Assembly (NCBI GenBank): GCA_003483745.1
Contig: DMYD01000035.1
Coordinates: 1-32,835, forward strand
Reading direction: 5' to 3'
From: Roseburia sp.
Lineage (GTDB): Bacteria > Bacillota > Clostridia > Lachnospirales > Lachnospiraceae
Length of the DNA: 32,835 nt
A program made the position numbers and the translations under genes. Shown piece after piece: positions 1-7,018 of the stretch (positions within the stretch are counted from its first letter, which is position 1; each line of letters begins with the position of its first letter). A model generated the notes under the pieces. That model saw nothing but the letters and a program-made list of their open reading frames with translations. It was not told the DNA's origin and did no database searches.

Positions 1-176
1 TGCTAATATCACAATCTCACAGTAAAATATAATAATCGAAAACGATCCTGCACCATGTTATTCATCAGAAATTTCCGGTTTGCACAGATTTACCTGGAAC
101 AAACAGAAGGAGACCAGCATGAAGGAAAACTCTATTTTTCAAACATATCTTTATCTGTAAGACATATCTCTATTTT

Positions 177-524
177 TTACAGTTCATCCACGCTGATCTC
201 TTTTCCATCTTTCCAGATACGCTCAAGATCATAAAATAATCTGTCCTCTTTCGAGAAAATATGAATAATGATATCATTATAATCCATCAGAATCCATGTA
301 GAAGACTGATTACCTTCCACCTGTCGTACTTTAAGATCTGCTTTGTATAAAGCTTCATCCACCGCATCACGCATTGCCTGAATCTGGTTCTGGTTCATTC
401 CGTCTGCAATAATAAAAAAGTCTGCAATCGGTGAAATTTCACGGATATCAATTACTTTCACATCCTCTGCTTTCTTATCTTCCAGTGCTTTTACTGCTAT
501 TTTACAATATTCTGCTGAAGTCAT
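177..524 (-). CDS. rsfS: Ribosomal silencing factor RsfS
   Basis: The 115-residue product matches RsfS (RsfA/DUF143), which binds L14 on the 50S subunit and blocks subunit joining when nutrients are short. The family signature is visible: FIIADG near residue 37, a helix with NQ-IQAM-DAV, then EG-----W-L-DY-DIIIHIF and R-FYDLE-IW near the C-terminus. Length is normal for the family. The ATG start is preceded by AGGAG about nine bases upstream. It is the last gene of the rplU-obgE-nadD cluster, following yqeK by 84 bases, which is typical synteny in Firmicutes. No terminator with a U-run is evident after its stop. Confidence is high. Confidence 0.95.
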   Translation of the reverse strand: MTSAEYCKIAVKALEDKKAEDVKVIDIREISPIADFFIIADGMNQNQIQAMRDAVDEALYKADLKVRQVEGNQSSTWILMDYNDIIIHIFSKEDRLFYDLERIWKDGKEISVDEL

Positions 525-565
525 ATAGTTACTCTCCTGTCATTTTTATTTTTCTTCCGGGTAGT

Positions 566-612
566 TTAACGCTGTGTGTCACCCAAGATATATTTTTATT
601 TTGAGGCGTTAA
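566..612. repeat. 7-bp inverted repeat spanning the yqeK stop
   Basis: TTAACGC (566-572) and GCGTTAA (606-612) are perfect inverted arms with a 33-base loop. The right arm contains the yqeK stop codon. A long loop and a short stem make this weak; it could be a minor intercistronic hairpin before rsfS or chance. Confidence 0.25.
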
Positions 613-1187
613 TCATGGTTTTTCCTGTACTGACGGTAAAAATCATATGTCATTTTTGTCGTTGCATCGATACTTCCACCGCGGCTGGACAAATAAGCTA
701 GTGTATCATGCAGTATTTCTGCCATACAGGCATCTAAATCCTCGAAGGCAATCTTTCTTATATAGGGAAGATTTTCTGCCTTATCCCGCCCAGGTTCAAT
801 ATAATCTGCGATATAAATGATTTTGTCTAAGAGACTCATATCCGGTTCACCGGTCGTATGCACTTTGATTGCATGCAAAATCTGTGGATCCATTACTTCA
901 TACACAGTTTCTGCCAGAAAAGCTCCTAATTTTGCATGTAGCAGATATGGACTTTTATATTCTACCGGATTGATCAAAATATGGTTCTTTTCACACATTT
1001 CTATTTTCTGATCATTTGGGATACATTTTGCACAGTCATGAAGTAAACCTGCAAGCATTGCCTTTTCTATAGAATACCCATGTGCCATGGCAAGACAGCC
1101 CGCCGTATACATCACACCCTTTGTGTGCTCATAGCGCCCTTTATCCAGTTCTTTTTTTAATTTTTTACGAATTTCACTTAATTCCAT
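609..1187 (-). CDS. yqeK: HD-domain hydrolase YqeK (symmetrical Ap4A hydrolase family)
   Basis: An HD-superfamily phosphohydrolase. YqeK enzymes cleave diadenosine tetraphosphate symmetrically to ADP using a di-iron centre. Visible metal-binding motifs are an early His in YEHTKGV, LAGLLHDCAK (the HD pair), LLHAKLGA, IKVHTTG and YIADYIEPGR, in the usual order. I place the start at the ATG at 1185-1187 because GGAG sits seven bases upstream and family members start about here. An in-frame ATG at 1253 would add 22 residues without family support. The gene lies between nadD and rsfS, its usual neighbours. The annotated gene length is about 192 residues, normal for YqeK. Confidence 0.92.
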   Translation of the reverse strand: MELSEIRKKLKKELDKGRYEHTKGVMYTAGCLAMAHGYSIEKAMLAGLLHDCAKCIPNDQKIEMCEKNHILINPVEYKSPYLLHAKLGAFLAETVYEVMDPQILHAIKVHTTGEPDMSLLDKIIYIADYIEPGRDKAENLPYIRKIAFEDLDACMAEILHDTLAYLSSRGGSIDATTKMTYDFYRQYRKNHD

Positions 1188-1240
1188 GATAATCTCCATT
1201 CCTGCCCGTTTTTCAATGAAAACAATATTTCCATTTGCAT
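1178..1240 (-). CDS. Possible 20-codon leader ORF overlapping the yqeK start
   Basis: An ATG at 1240 preceded by GGAG seven bases upstream opens a 20-codon frame ending in TAA at 1178-1180, ten bases inside yqeK (+1 frame). The AATGGAGATTA stretch containing its ribosome site is repeated almost exactly at the real yqeK start, so there are two tandem initiation sites. The peptide would be rich in Trp, Leu and Asn and is not recognised. It could be a translational-coupling leader or simply a by-product of a small duplication. No homology evidence is available here. Confidence 0.25.
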   Translation of the reverse strand: MQMEILFSLKNGQEWRLSWN

Positions 1241-1335
1241 CACTAATCTCCATTTCAGACCGACTTGTTGCGAAGAATTCCCATGATTGTCAGATTTTCT
1301 GCAAAATTTTTATATATGAATCCCTATCCTTACCG

Positions 1336-1980
1336 CTAATCCTCTTCATATAAATGGTGTTCCCGGATATATGCAAGTACTTTAGAAGGAATCAGGGAAA
1401 TATCTGTTTCTCCACCTCTTAAAGCTGCCCGAATCTCACTGGATGAAATATCTGTTTTTCCACCTGTGATTGGATAAATATCAGCTGGGAATAACTTTTT
1501 TAAGGCAGAAATCTTTTCCCTGACCTCTGACAAATTCATTTCATCCCGCACCGCAGTCAGAATCACTGCCTTCTCACAAATAATATCCGGATGATACCAT
1601 TTTTCTAAATAATCAAGCGAATCTGCACCCATAATAAAGAAAAAAGTAGTATCCGGATAGATTTCTTTTAATTTTGTGAGTGTCAGATACGTATAGCTTG
1701 TCCCCTCTGCATCAATTTCCATTCGTGAAAGTTTAAAATATGGAATATCACAGATAGCCAGGGATGTCATTTCGGCCCGTATATCTGCCGCAGTCATTTT
1801 TTTCTCATCTTTATTTGGAGAATGCCCTGCCGGAATAAACCATACTTCATCTAATGCAAACTCTTCATAAGCACTCTGTGCGATATTTAAATGTCCCCTA
1901 TGGATCGGATCAAAAGAGCCGCCTAAAATTCCAACCCTCTTTAAATTTTTTTGTCCAATCCCGCGCTCTGCATCTTCCAT
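1336..1980 (-). CDS. nadD: Nicotinate-nucleotide adenylyltransferase NadD
   Basis: Converts nicotinate mononucleotide and ATP to deamido-NAD in NAD synthesis. The nucleotidyltransferase signature is plain: GGSFDPIHRGHL near the N-terminus, IPAGHSPNK, a central FFIMGADSLDYLEKW, and ISSSEIR near the C-terminus. I choose the ATG at 1978-1980: it follows the yhbY stop (TGA) by one base, so translation is probably coupled. It gives an N-terminus of about 15 residues before the first beta strand. Upstream in-frame starts overlap yhbY, and no strong Shine-Dalgarno marks any of them. A 148-base spacer separates it from yqeK. Confidence 0.93.
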   Translation of the reverse strand: MEDAERGIGQKNLKRVGILGGSFDPIHRGHLNIAQSAYEEFALDEVWFIPAGHSPNKDEKKMTAADIRAEMTSLAICDIPYFKLSRMEIDAEGTSYTYLTLTKLKEIYPDTTFFFIMGADSLDYLEKWYHPDIICEKAVILTAVRDEMNLSEVREKISALKKLFPADIYPITGGKTDISSSEIRAALRGGETDISLIPSKVLAYIREHHLYEED

Positions 1981-1981
1981 A

Positions 1982-2278
1982 TCAGTCTGGCAGTTCATAC
2001 TTCGTATTTTTCTTTGCCTGACGGAACAAAATAATTTTCTTTCCAATTACTTTTACAACATCAGAATGTGTCCGCTCTGCTGTCATTGCAGCAATCTCTC
2101 TCGGATCGTCGATACAGTTTTTTAATACAGCCACCTTGATCAGTTCTCTCTTTTCGAGTGCTTCATCCAATGCTGTAATGATCTCCGGTGTCAGACTTGC
2201 TTTTCCGATATGAAAAATCGGATCCATCGTGCTTGCACATCCACCAAGGTATGCCCGCTGTTTACTTGTTAATGCCAT
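1982..2278 (-). CDS. yhbY: CRM-domain RNA-binding protein YhbY
   Basis: A small single-domain CRM/KOW-free RNA-binding protein associated with 50S assembly precursors. The family pattern is visible: LTSKQRAYLGG---TMDPIFHIGK near the N-terminus, then LDEALEKRELIKV, and GKKIILFR at the end. The start at 2276-2278 has GAGGA six bases upstream, whereas the longer frame begins within the obgE spacer without a good ribosome site. It sits between obgE and nadD, and its stop is next to the nadD ATG. The roughly 98-residue length is normal. Confidence 0.93.
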   Translation of the reverse strand: MALTSKQRAYLGGCASTMDPIFHIGKASLTPEIITALDEALEKRELIKVAVLKNCIDDPREIAAMTAERTHSDVVKVIGKKIILFRQAKKNTKYELPD

Positions 2279-2334
2279 AATATTCCTCATTTCCGCACTG
2301 TTTTCCAGTGCAATTAAATTGCATCCGTATTTCA

Positions 2335-3618
2335 TTATTTATAGTAATCAAATTCAAACCCATACATGCGCACAGTGTCGCCATCTTCGATTCCCTGCGC
2401 TTCTAATTCTTTCAAAATGCCCTGTTCCTTCATAAACTTCTGGAAGAACAAAAATCCTTTTTCAGAATCAATATTTGTATACCCAAGCATCTTTTCGATT
2501 TTTGGTCCCTCAATCTCAAATGCCCCATCCGCAGCCTGGGAAATTGTATACGGTTCATCCTTAAAGAAACGAAGTGCCGGATCAAACTCAGGTTCATAAA
2601 TCACCGGTTCGCTGCCACAATTATCAAGAAGTTCCTGTACGTGATACAGTAACTCCTTTAATCCCTTTCCGCTGACAGCTGAAATCGGGAATACACGAAT
2701 ACCGTCTTTTTCAAACTCCTGTCTGAGTGATTGTACGATCTCATTTTCATCACCATAGACGGCATCCATTTTATTTGCAGCAATGACCTGCGGTTTTTCT
2801 AAGAGTTTCGGATCATATGCCTCTAACTCTTTCATAATGGCACGGATATCTGCAATCGGATCACGTCCTTCCGTTCCAGCTGCGTCGACCACATGGATCA
2901 TAACTTTTGTACGCTCAATATGACGCAAAAACTCAAGTCCGAGTCCGATACCTTCCGATGCACCCTCAATGAGTCCAGGAATATCTGCAATAACGAATCC
3001 CTTTGCACCATCTAAGTCTACAACTCCAAGATTTGGCTGCAGCGTCGTAAAATGATAATTGGCAATCTTTGGCTGTGCATTTGTCACTCTTGATAATAAC
3101 GTTGACTTTCCGACATTCGGGAAACCAACCAGTCCAACATCCGCGATCACCTTTAATTCTAACTTTACTTCCAGTTCAATGGCATCTCCACCAGGCTGTG
3201 CATACTTTGGTGCCTGCATGGTAGACGTTGCAAAATGCTGGTTACCAAGACCTCCACGCCCGCCTTTTAAGATCACCTGTCTGCGATTATCGCCAGACAT
3301 ATCAGCAATTACCTTTCCGGATTCCGCATCTTTGATCACAGTTCCTGCAGGAACCTTTAAGATCAGATCTTCTCCGTTCTTTCCATGGCAGTTACGCTTT
3401 CCGCCTTCCTCTCCCGGCTGTGCGGCGAATTTTCTTCTATGGCGGTAATCCGTAAGTGTGTTTAGTCCATCATCCACTACGAATACGATATCTCCGCCAC
3501 GGCCACCGTCTCCGCCATCCGGGCCACCGTCCGGCACATATTTTTCCCTGCGGAAACTAACATGACCATCTCCGCCTTTTCCCGATTTTATAATAATTGT
3601 TGCTCTGTCTGCAAACAT
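2335..3618 (-). CDS. obgE: 50S-assembly GTPase Obg (CgtA)
   Basis: An essential GTPase acting late in 50S assembly and in ppGpp-linked growth control. Three domains are visible in order. First is the Gly-rich Obg fold (about 1-158, with many GG turns such as DGGPDGGDGGRGGD). Second is the G domain (about 160-335) with G1 GFPNVGKST at 165-173, G3 DIPG at 212-215, G4 NKMD at 282-285 and G5 SAVSGKG. Third is an OCT C-terminal domain (about 345-427) ending in MYGFEFDYYK. Length (427) is typical for Gram-positive Obg. GAGG lies nine bases before the ATG. It is separated from rpmA by a structured 175-base spacer, so its expression may be set independently. Confidence 0.97.
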   Translation of the reverse strand: MFADRATIIIKSGKGGDGHVSFRREKYVPDGGPDGGDGGRGGDIVFVVDDGLNTLTDYRHRRKFAAQPGEEGGKRNCHGKNGEDLILKVPAGTVIKDAESGKVIADMSGDNRRQVILKGGRGGLGNQHFATSTMQAPKYAQPGGDAIELEVKLELKVIADVGLVGFPNVGKSTLLSRVTNAQPKIANYHFTTLQPNLGVVDLDGAKGFVIADIPGLIEGASEGIGLGLEFLRHIERTKVMIHVVDAAGTEGRDPIADIRAIMKELEAYDPKLLEKPQVIAANKMDAVYGDENEIVQSLRQEFEKDGIRVFPISAVSGKGLKELLYHVQELLDNCGSEPVIYEPEFDPALRFFKDEPYTISQAADGAFEIEGPKIEKMLGYTNIDSEKGFLFFQKFMKEQGILKELEAQGIEDGDTVRMYGFEFDYYK

Positions 3619-3640
3619 ATTTTTCTACCTCAAATTTAAC

Positions 3641-3687
3641 AAAAACATGTACATAAAGCAGGGTTCATCCTGACTTTGAATACATGT
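3641..3687 (-). terminator. Terminator-like hairpin upstream of obgE
   Basis: On the minus strand the arms at 3681-3687 and 3645-3651 (ACATGTA/TACATGT) enclose an inner stem AAAG-CAGG/CCTG-CTTT with a six-base loop (3663-3668). The structure is followed by five T residues (3645-3641). It lies 22 bases before the obgE ATG and after rpmA, so it would stop or attenuate rpmA transcripts. A small internal loop and one bulge weaken it. No clear promoter follows it, so read-through into obgE must be expected. Confidence 0.5.
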
Positions 3688-3717
3688 GAATTACCTGTCA
3701 CATTCTTAATACAAATA

Positions 3718-3783
3718 GAACCCGGCTATCACGTCCATCTGCGATGGATGTGCCATCTGTGATGGGTGTTCATAGTCGGGTCC
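3718..3783 (-). ncRNA. Multibranched RNA fold after rpmA
   Basis: Beginning 10 bases after the rpmA stop, a 12-bp closing stem (minus strand 3783-3772 with 3729-3718; one mismatch, one G-U) encloses two small hairpins. These are CCATC/GATGG (3753-3765) and TCCATC/GATGGA (3734-3748), each with a three-base loop. The result is a compact three-way or cloverleaf-like junction. It has no U-run, so it is not a standard terminator. It could be a processing or stability element, or a protein-binding leader for obgE. It is not an RNA family I recognise. Confidence 0.45.
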
Positions 3784-3793
3784 ACAGTACATC

Positions 3794-4078
3794 TTATTCA
3801 GCTACTGGATAAACGGAAGCCTGTTTCTTATCTCTTCCTTTTCTTTCGAATCTTAAAATACCATCTGTTAAAGCAAATAATGTATCATCTCCACCGATAC
3901 CTACATTAACGCCTGGATGAATCTTTGTTCCACGCTGTCTGTATAAAATGTTTCCAGCTTTTACAAACTGTCCGTCTGCTCTTTTTGCTCCTAATCTTTT
4001 AGATTCGGAATCACGACCGTTCTTTGTAGAACCAACTCCCTTTTTATGAGCAAAAAACTGAAGGTTCATATTTAACAT
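3794..4078 (-). CDS. rpmA: 50S ribosomal protein L27 with cleavable N-terminal extension
   Basis: L27 is a bacterial 50S protein whose flexible N-terminus reaches the peptidyl-transferase centre. The KKGVGSTKNGRDSESKRLG block and GNILYRQRGTKIHPG--VGIG are diagnostic. The protein starts MLNMNLQFFAHKKG, the Firmicutes form in which nine residues are removed (between F9 and A10) by the cysteine protease Prp to expose the functional N-terminus. The prp gene is immediately upstream, three bases away. GGGAGG precedes the ATG. The 94-residue length is normal for this extended form. Confidence 0.98.
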   Translation of the reverse strand: MLNMNLQFFAHKKGVGSTKNGRDSESKRLGAKRADGQFVKAGNILYRQRGTKIHPGVNVGIGGDDTLFALTDGILRFERKGRDKKQASVYPVAE

Positions 4079-4081
4079 GTC

Positions 4082-4411
4082 TTACACCTCCCTGAATTTT
4101 AGAATGATATAATCATTTCCATAAGTGTTTTGTATTCCCTGCAAACCTAAAACCAATGACCTCATAAGTAGATCGGCATCATGTCCTGCCGGGGAAGAAA
4201 ACGATAAGCTTATCTTTCCTGTCTCCTCATCCGAATCTGTGGAAAAGGCATCTTTCGTATATAAGCCAAGGCTGTTTACCGTATTGATAACCAATGCGGA
4301 AATCCCTGCACATACAATATCTTCGCCTTCCTCTGCATATCCGGCATGTCCAAGACATTCAAAGCCTAAAAACTCGTTGTCACGGTTTCTGAAAATCGTT
4401 ATCTTTGTCAT
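4082..4411 (-). CDS. prp: Ribosomal-processing cysteine protease Prp (YsxB family)
   Basis: Prp removes the N-terminal extension of ribosomal protein L27. The catalytic pair is visible as H22 in CLGHAGYAEEGEDIVCAGISAL-type context and C34 in DIVCAG, the family hallmark. At 109 residues it is a normal length. It lies between rplU and rpmA, the invariant position in Firmicutes, and the substrate (L27 with a LQFFA processing site) is encoded just downstream. AGGGA precedes the ATG. Residue identities are seen; function follows from established work on the family. Confidence 0.95.
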   Translation of the reverse strand: MTKITIFRNRDNEFLGFECLGHAGYAEEGEDIVCAGISALVINTVNSLGLYTKDAFSTDSDEETGKISLSFSSPAGHDADLLMRSLVLGLQGIQNTYGNDYIILKFREV

Positions 4412-4429
4412 AACAACTTTCCCTGTCGA

Positions 4430-4735
4430 TTACGCGTTGATTTTTTCAATCTTAACCTGTGTAAACGCCTGTCTGTGACCGTTTTTCTTGTGATAGCCAG
4501 TCTTTCTCTTGTACTTGTAAACGATAACTTTTTTACCTCTGCCCTCTTTTACGACAGAAGCCTCAACAGAAGCGTTTGCTACATCAGAACCAACTTTGAT
4601 ACCGTTGTCAGATACAGCTAAAACCTGATCAAAAGTTACTTTCTCACCAGCTTCTTTTCCGAGCTTTTCAATGGTAATGATATCGCCTTCGGATACTTTG
4701 TACTGTTTACCACCTGTTGCTATAATTGCGTACAT
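4430..4735 (-). CDS. rplU: 50S ribosomal protein L21
   Basis: An early-assembly 50S protein. The protein begins MYAIIATGGKQYKV and contains VTFDQVLAV and KVIVYKYKRKTGYHKKNGHRQ (partially quoted), both diagnostic of L21. At 101 residues it is full length. It is the first gene of the ribosomal and assembly cluster and is preceded by a dedicated promoter and a roughly 95-base leader whose fold can cover the Shine-Dalgarno site. AGGAGGTG lies about six bases before the ATG. Confidence 0.98.
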   Translation of the reverse strand: MYAIIATGGKQYKVSEGDIITIEKLGKEAGEKVTFDQVLAVSDNGIKVGSDVANASVEASVVKEGRGKKVIVYKYKRKTGYHKKNGHRQAFTQVKIEKINA

Positions 4736-4737
4736 AT

Positions 4738-4832
4738 GGCACCTCCTATTATCATTACTCGCCAGTTGTGGTGCCTTCTACCTTGTATTGATACAGAATA
4801 GACGGACTTTTAGACCTCACTGTGCGGCATAC
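4738..4832 (-). ncRNA. Putative L21 leader with Shine-Dalgarno sequestration
   Basis: Between the rplU promoter and ATG lies a 95-base leader. GGCACC (minus strand, 4775-4770) is fully complementary to GGTGCC (4743-4738), which overlaps the AGGAGG ribosome site (AGGA at 4747-4744). This gives a direct means to occlude initiation. Position and length fit the ribosomal-protein L21 leader class of Firmicutes, presumably an autoregulatory site. The pairing is seen; assignment to that class is inference and would need a covariance-model search. Confidence 0.6.
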
Positions 4833-4838
4833 TTCGTT

Positions 4839-4867
4839 ACTTTAGCATATTTTTTTTGTTACGTCAA
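4839..4867 (-). promoter_or_regulatory. Sigma-A promoter for rplU
   Basis: On the minus strand TTGACG (4867-4862) and TAAAGT (4844-4839) are separated by exactly 17 bases, with an A-rich spacer. Transcription would start near 4832 and yield the L21 leader. Confidence 0.7.
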
Positions 4868-4895
4868 CCATTTTTTGCATATTTCAAAAATAATT

Positions 4896-5729
4896 TTACA
4901 CAAAGGCAAAATATATTAACACCAATGCCCCCAGTACGATACGATACCATCCAAATACCTTAAAGTCGTGTTTCCGGATGTAAGACATTAAGAAACGGAT
5001 GACAATAATAGATACAAGGAATGCAACAACTGTTCCAAGTCCTAAAATCACAAGTTCTGCTCCCGTAAACGCAAATCCGAACTTTAAGAGTTTTAAAAGG
5101 CTCATGCCTAGCATGACCGGAACTGCAAGGTAAAATGTAAACTCTGCAACAGCAACACGAGAGACACCGATGATCAGTCCGCCGATGATCGTTGCACCGG
5201 AACGTGAAGTTCCAGGGATAATGGAAAGCACCTGAAATAATCCAATCATAAATGCAGTCTGATAAGAAATATCAGCAAGTGTTTTGATTTTAGGTTCTCT
5301 CGTCTTATTCCAGTTTTCAATCAGAATAAATGCAACACCATAAAAAATCAGTGCAATGGCAATCACGACCGGTGTATGAAGATGGGCTTCAATATAATCA
5401 TCAAACAAAATCGTTACGGCAGCTCCCGGGATGCATGCTACTACTACCTTAAACCATAAGGAAAAGATATCTTTTCTTATCACCGGCTTTGTTTTGTCCT
5501 TAAACTGAAACGGAAACATCCGGTTCCAGTAAAGGACTACAACCGCAAGAATCGCCCCTAACTGAATAATAATAAAAAACATTTCCTTAAAGGAATCGCT
5601 CGCATTTAACTGTAAAAACTCATCTACTAAAAGCATGTGACCGGTGCTGCTGATTGGCAGCCATTCTGTGATTCCCTCCACGATTCCAAGAAAAATCACT
5701 TTCAAAATCTCAATAAAATTTAAGTCCAT
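4896..5729 (-). CDS. uppP: Undecaprenyl-diphosphatase UppP/BacA
   Basis: An integral membrane phosphatase that recycles undecaprenyl pyrophosphate to the lipid carrier used for peptidoglycan and wall polymers; its amplification gives bacitracin resistance. Both signature motifs are present: EGITEWLPISSTGH at residues 18-31 and PGTSRSGAT at 172-180 with the conserved Arg176. About eight hydrophobic segments are visible. At 277 residues it is normal length. It follows the RNase E/G gene by 31 bases and probably shares its transcript. There is no clear terminator between it and the rplU promoter. Confidence 0.96.
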   Translation of the reverse strand: MDLNFIEILKVIFLGIVEGITEWLPISSTGHMLLVDEFLQLNASDSFKEMFFIIIQLGAILAVVVLYWNRMFPFQFKDKTKPVIRKDIFSLWFKVVVACIPGAAVTILFDDYIEAHLHTPVVIAIALIFYGVAFILIENWNKTREPKIKTLADISYQTAFMIGLFQVLSIIPGTSRSGATIIGGLIIGVSRVAVAEFTFYLAVPVMLGMSLLKLLKFGFAFTGAELVILGLGTVVAFLVSIIVIRFLMSYIRKHDFKVFGWYRIVLGALVLIYFAFV

Positions 5730-5760
5730 TTTTATTCTCTCTATACTTTCTTATATTTTG

Positions 5761-7017
5761 TCAGGATAAACTCTCCCGCAATGATTTTTTTATTTTCTTC
5801 CGGGTAACCTCAACAAGTCCGAGTTTTGTCATCTCAACGATCTGCGTTGGTATCGGATCTTTTTTCAGTGCTGCCCCAAATAAATTTAAAAGTTTACTCT
5901 CTGCTGACTTTGCCTCCAGGTTAATGAAATCAACAATGATAATTCCGGAAATATTGCGGAGCCTTAACTGCCTTGCAATTTCTTCTGCCGCTTCGATATT
6001 CACTTTAAGGAAGTTCTCCTGCATTTCTTTTTTAGCAATGTTTTTTCCGGTATTTACATCAATCACCGTCAGAGCTTCCGTCGGCTGGATAACAAGGTAT
6101 GCACCTGACTTTAACCATACCCTCTCCCTCAATGCATCATGAAGCTGCGATGCGATTCCGCTAAGTGCAGCTAAAGAAACCATTTTATCTTCATAATAAC
6201 GGATTTTAAGACCATGTCCGGTAAATATTTCATCTACCCTGGATTTCACACTTCCTCTCGTTACAAGCTGTTCTGCGCCGACACCATACATGCCACAAAT
6301 CGTCTCAAAGATAGCTCTGTCATCGGTTACCACTTCCCCCAGCTCTGTCTCATAAAGTCCGTTTAACATCTTCTGCCATGGCTGTTCCTCTTTACGTACC
6401 AAAGAATAGCGTGTGAAATGTTTTGCGCCAGAGATGATTTTTTGAACTTCTGCCTCAAGCTGTGCTAATTCCCAAAGCATTTCCTCCTTTGATGCCAAAG
6501 CGGCATTGGTACGGATGATCACACCATATGGAGGCTGTTCCTTGCCCGAGAGAAAATCTTCGACGATCTTTAACAGTTCTTCTCTTTTTTCTTTTGGCAG
6601 CTTGGAAGAAGCACCGATTTTTCGTTTCCCAGTCGTAAGGATCACATACTTTCCGGTAAACGTAAGGTTCGTACTTACGGAAGGATCCTTTGTCTTTAAT
6701 GCTTCTTTTACCACCTGGACCAGAAGTTCATCCCCCGCACAGATTGCTTTTTTCTCTGACTGTTTCTTTGTAAAAACAGGATTTTTCAGTTCCTGCAGCG
6801 GAAGATAACAATTCTGTCCCGGTGCAATACAGACAAAGGCAGAATTCAGGTTTTTTACAACATTTTCCACCCTGCCTATATAAATATTTCCAAGCAAAGA
6901 TGTACCTGTCAAAGATTCCGGCGTCACTTCGATCAGTTTTTGTCTGTCATCGCAGAGAGCCGCAATACGGTATTCTTTTTTTTCGATTTCTGTTGTTGTA
7001 ATAATAAAACGGTTCAT
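5761..7017 (-). CDS. rng: RNase E/G family endoribonuclease, short form lacking the zinc-link
   Basis: A single-strand-specific endoribonuclease for rRNA and mRNA processing. Visible parts are an embedded S1-like domain (about 35-125), a 5'-sensor/RNase H-like region with IIRT at 167-170, and the DNase I-like catalytic core. The two metal-binding aspartates are in TVIDVNTGK (Asp320) and IVDFINL (Asp363). The sequence ends at VTRKKIKKSLRESLS, exactly where relatives continue into the CPxCxG zinc-link and small domain. The 31 bases after the stop show no remnant of it. One base separates it from the upstream DUF2344 gene, so they are cotranscribed. Confidence 0.93.
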   Translation of the reverse strand: MNRFIITTTEIEKKEYRIAALCDDRQKLIEVTPESLTGTSLLGNIYIGRVENVVKNLNSAFVCIAPGQNCYLPLQELKNPVFTKKQSEKKAICAGDELLVQVVKEALKTKDPSVSTNLTFTGKYVILTTGKRKIGASSKLPKEKREELLKIVEDFLSGKEQPPYGVIIRTNAALASKEEMLWELAQLEAEVQKIISGAKHFTRYSLVRKEEQPWQKMLNGLYETELGEVVTDDRAIFETICGMYGVGAEQLVTRGSVKSRVDEIFTGHGLKIRYYEDKMVSLAALSGIASQLHDALRERVWLKSGAYLVIQPTEALTVIDVNTGKNIAKKEMQENFLKVNIEAAEEIARQLRLRNISGIIIVDFINLEAKSAESKLLNLFGAALKKDPIPTQIVEMTKLGLVEVTRKKIKKSLRESLS

Positions 7018-7018
7018 A

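Noticed and set aside
119..160. A 13-codon plus-strand frame with an AAGGAG site six bases before its ATG.
   Set aside because: Too short, no promoter and no context; it lies downstream of rsfS on the other strand and is probably chance.
1..176. Possible gene or terminator after rsfS at the left edge.
   Set aside because: I found no convincing frame, no stem with a U-run and only short AT-rich direct repeats (AAAAATAGAG, AGATATGT).
3059..3448. Long plus-strand open frames inside obgE and many other genes.
   Set aside because: They are shadows of strongly conserved minus-strand genes and have no ribosome sites or recognisable domains.
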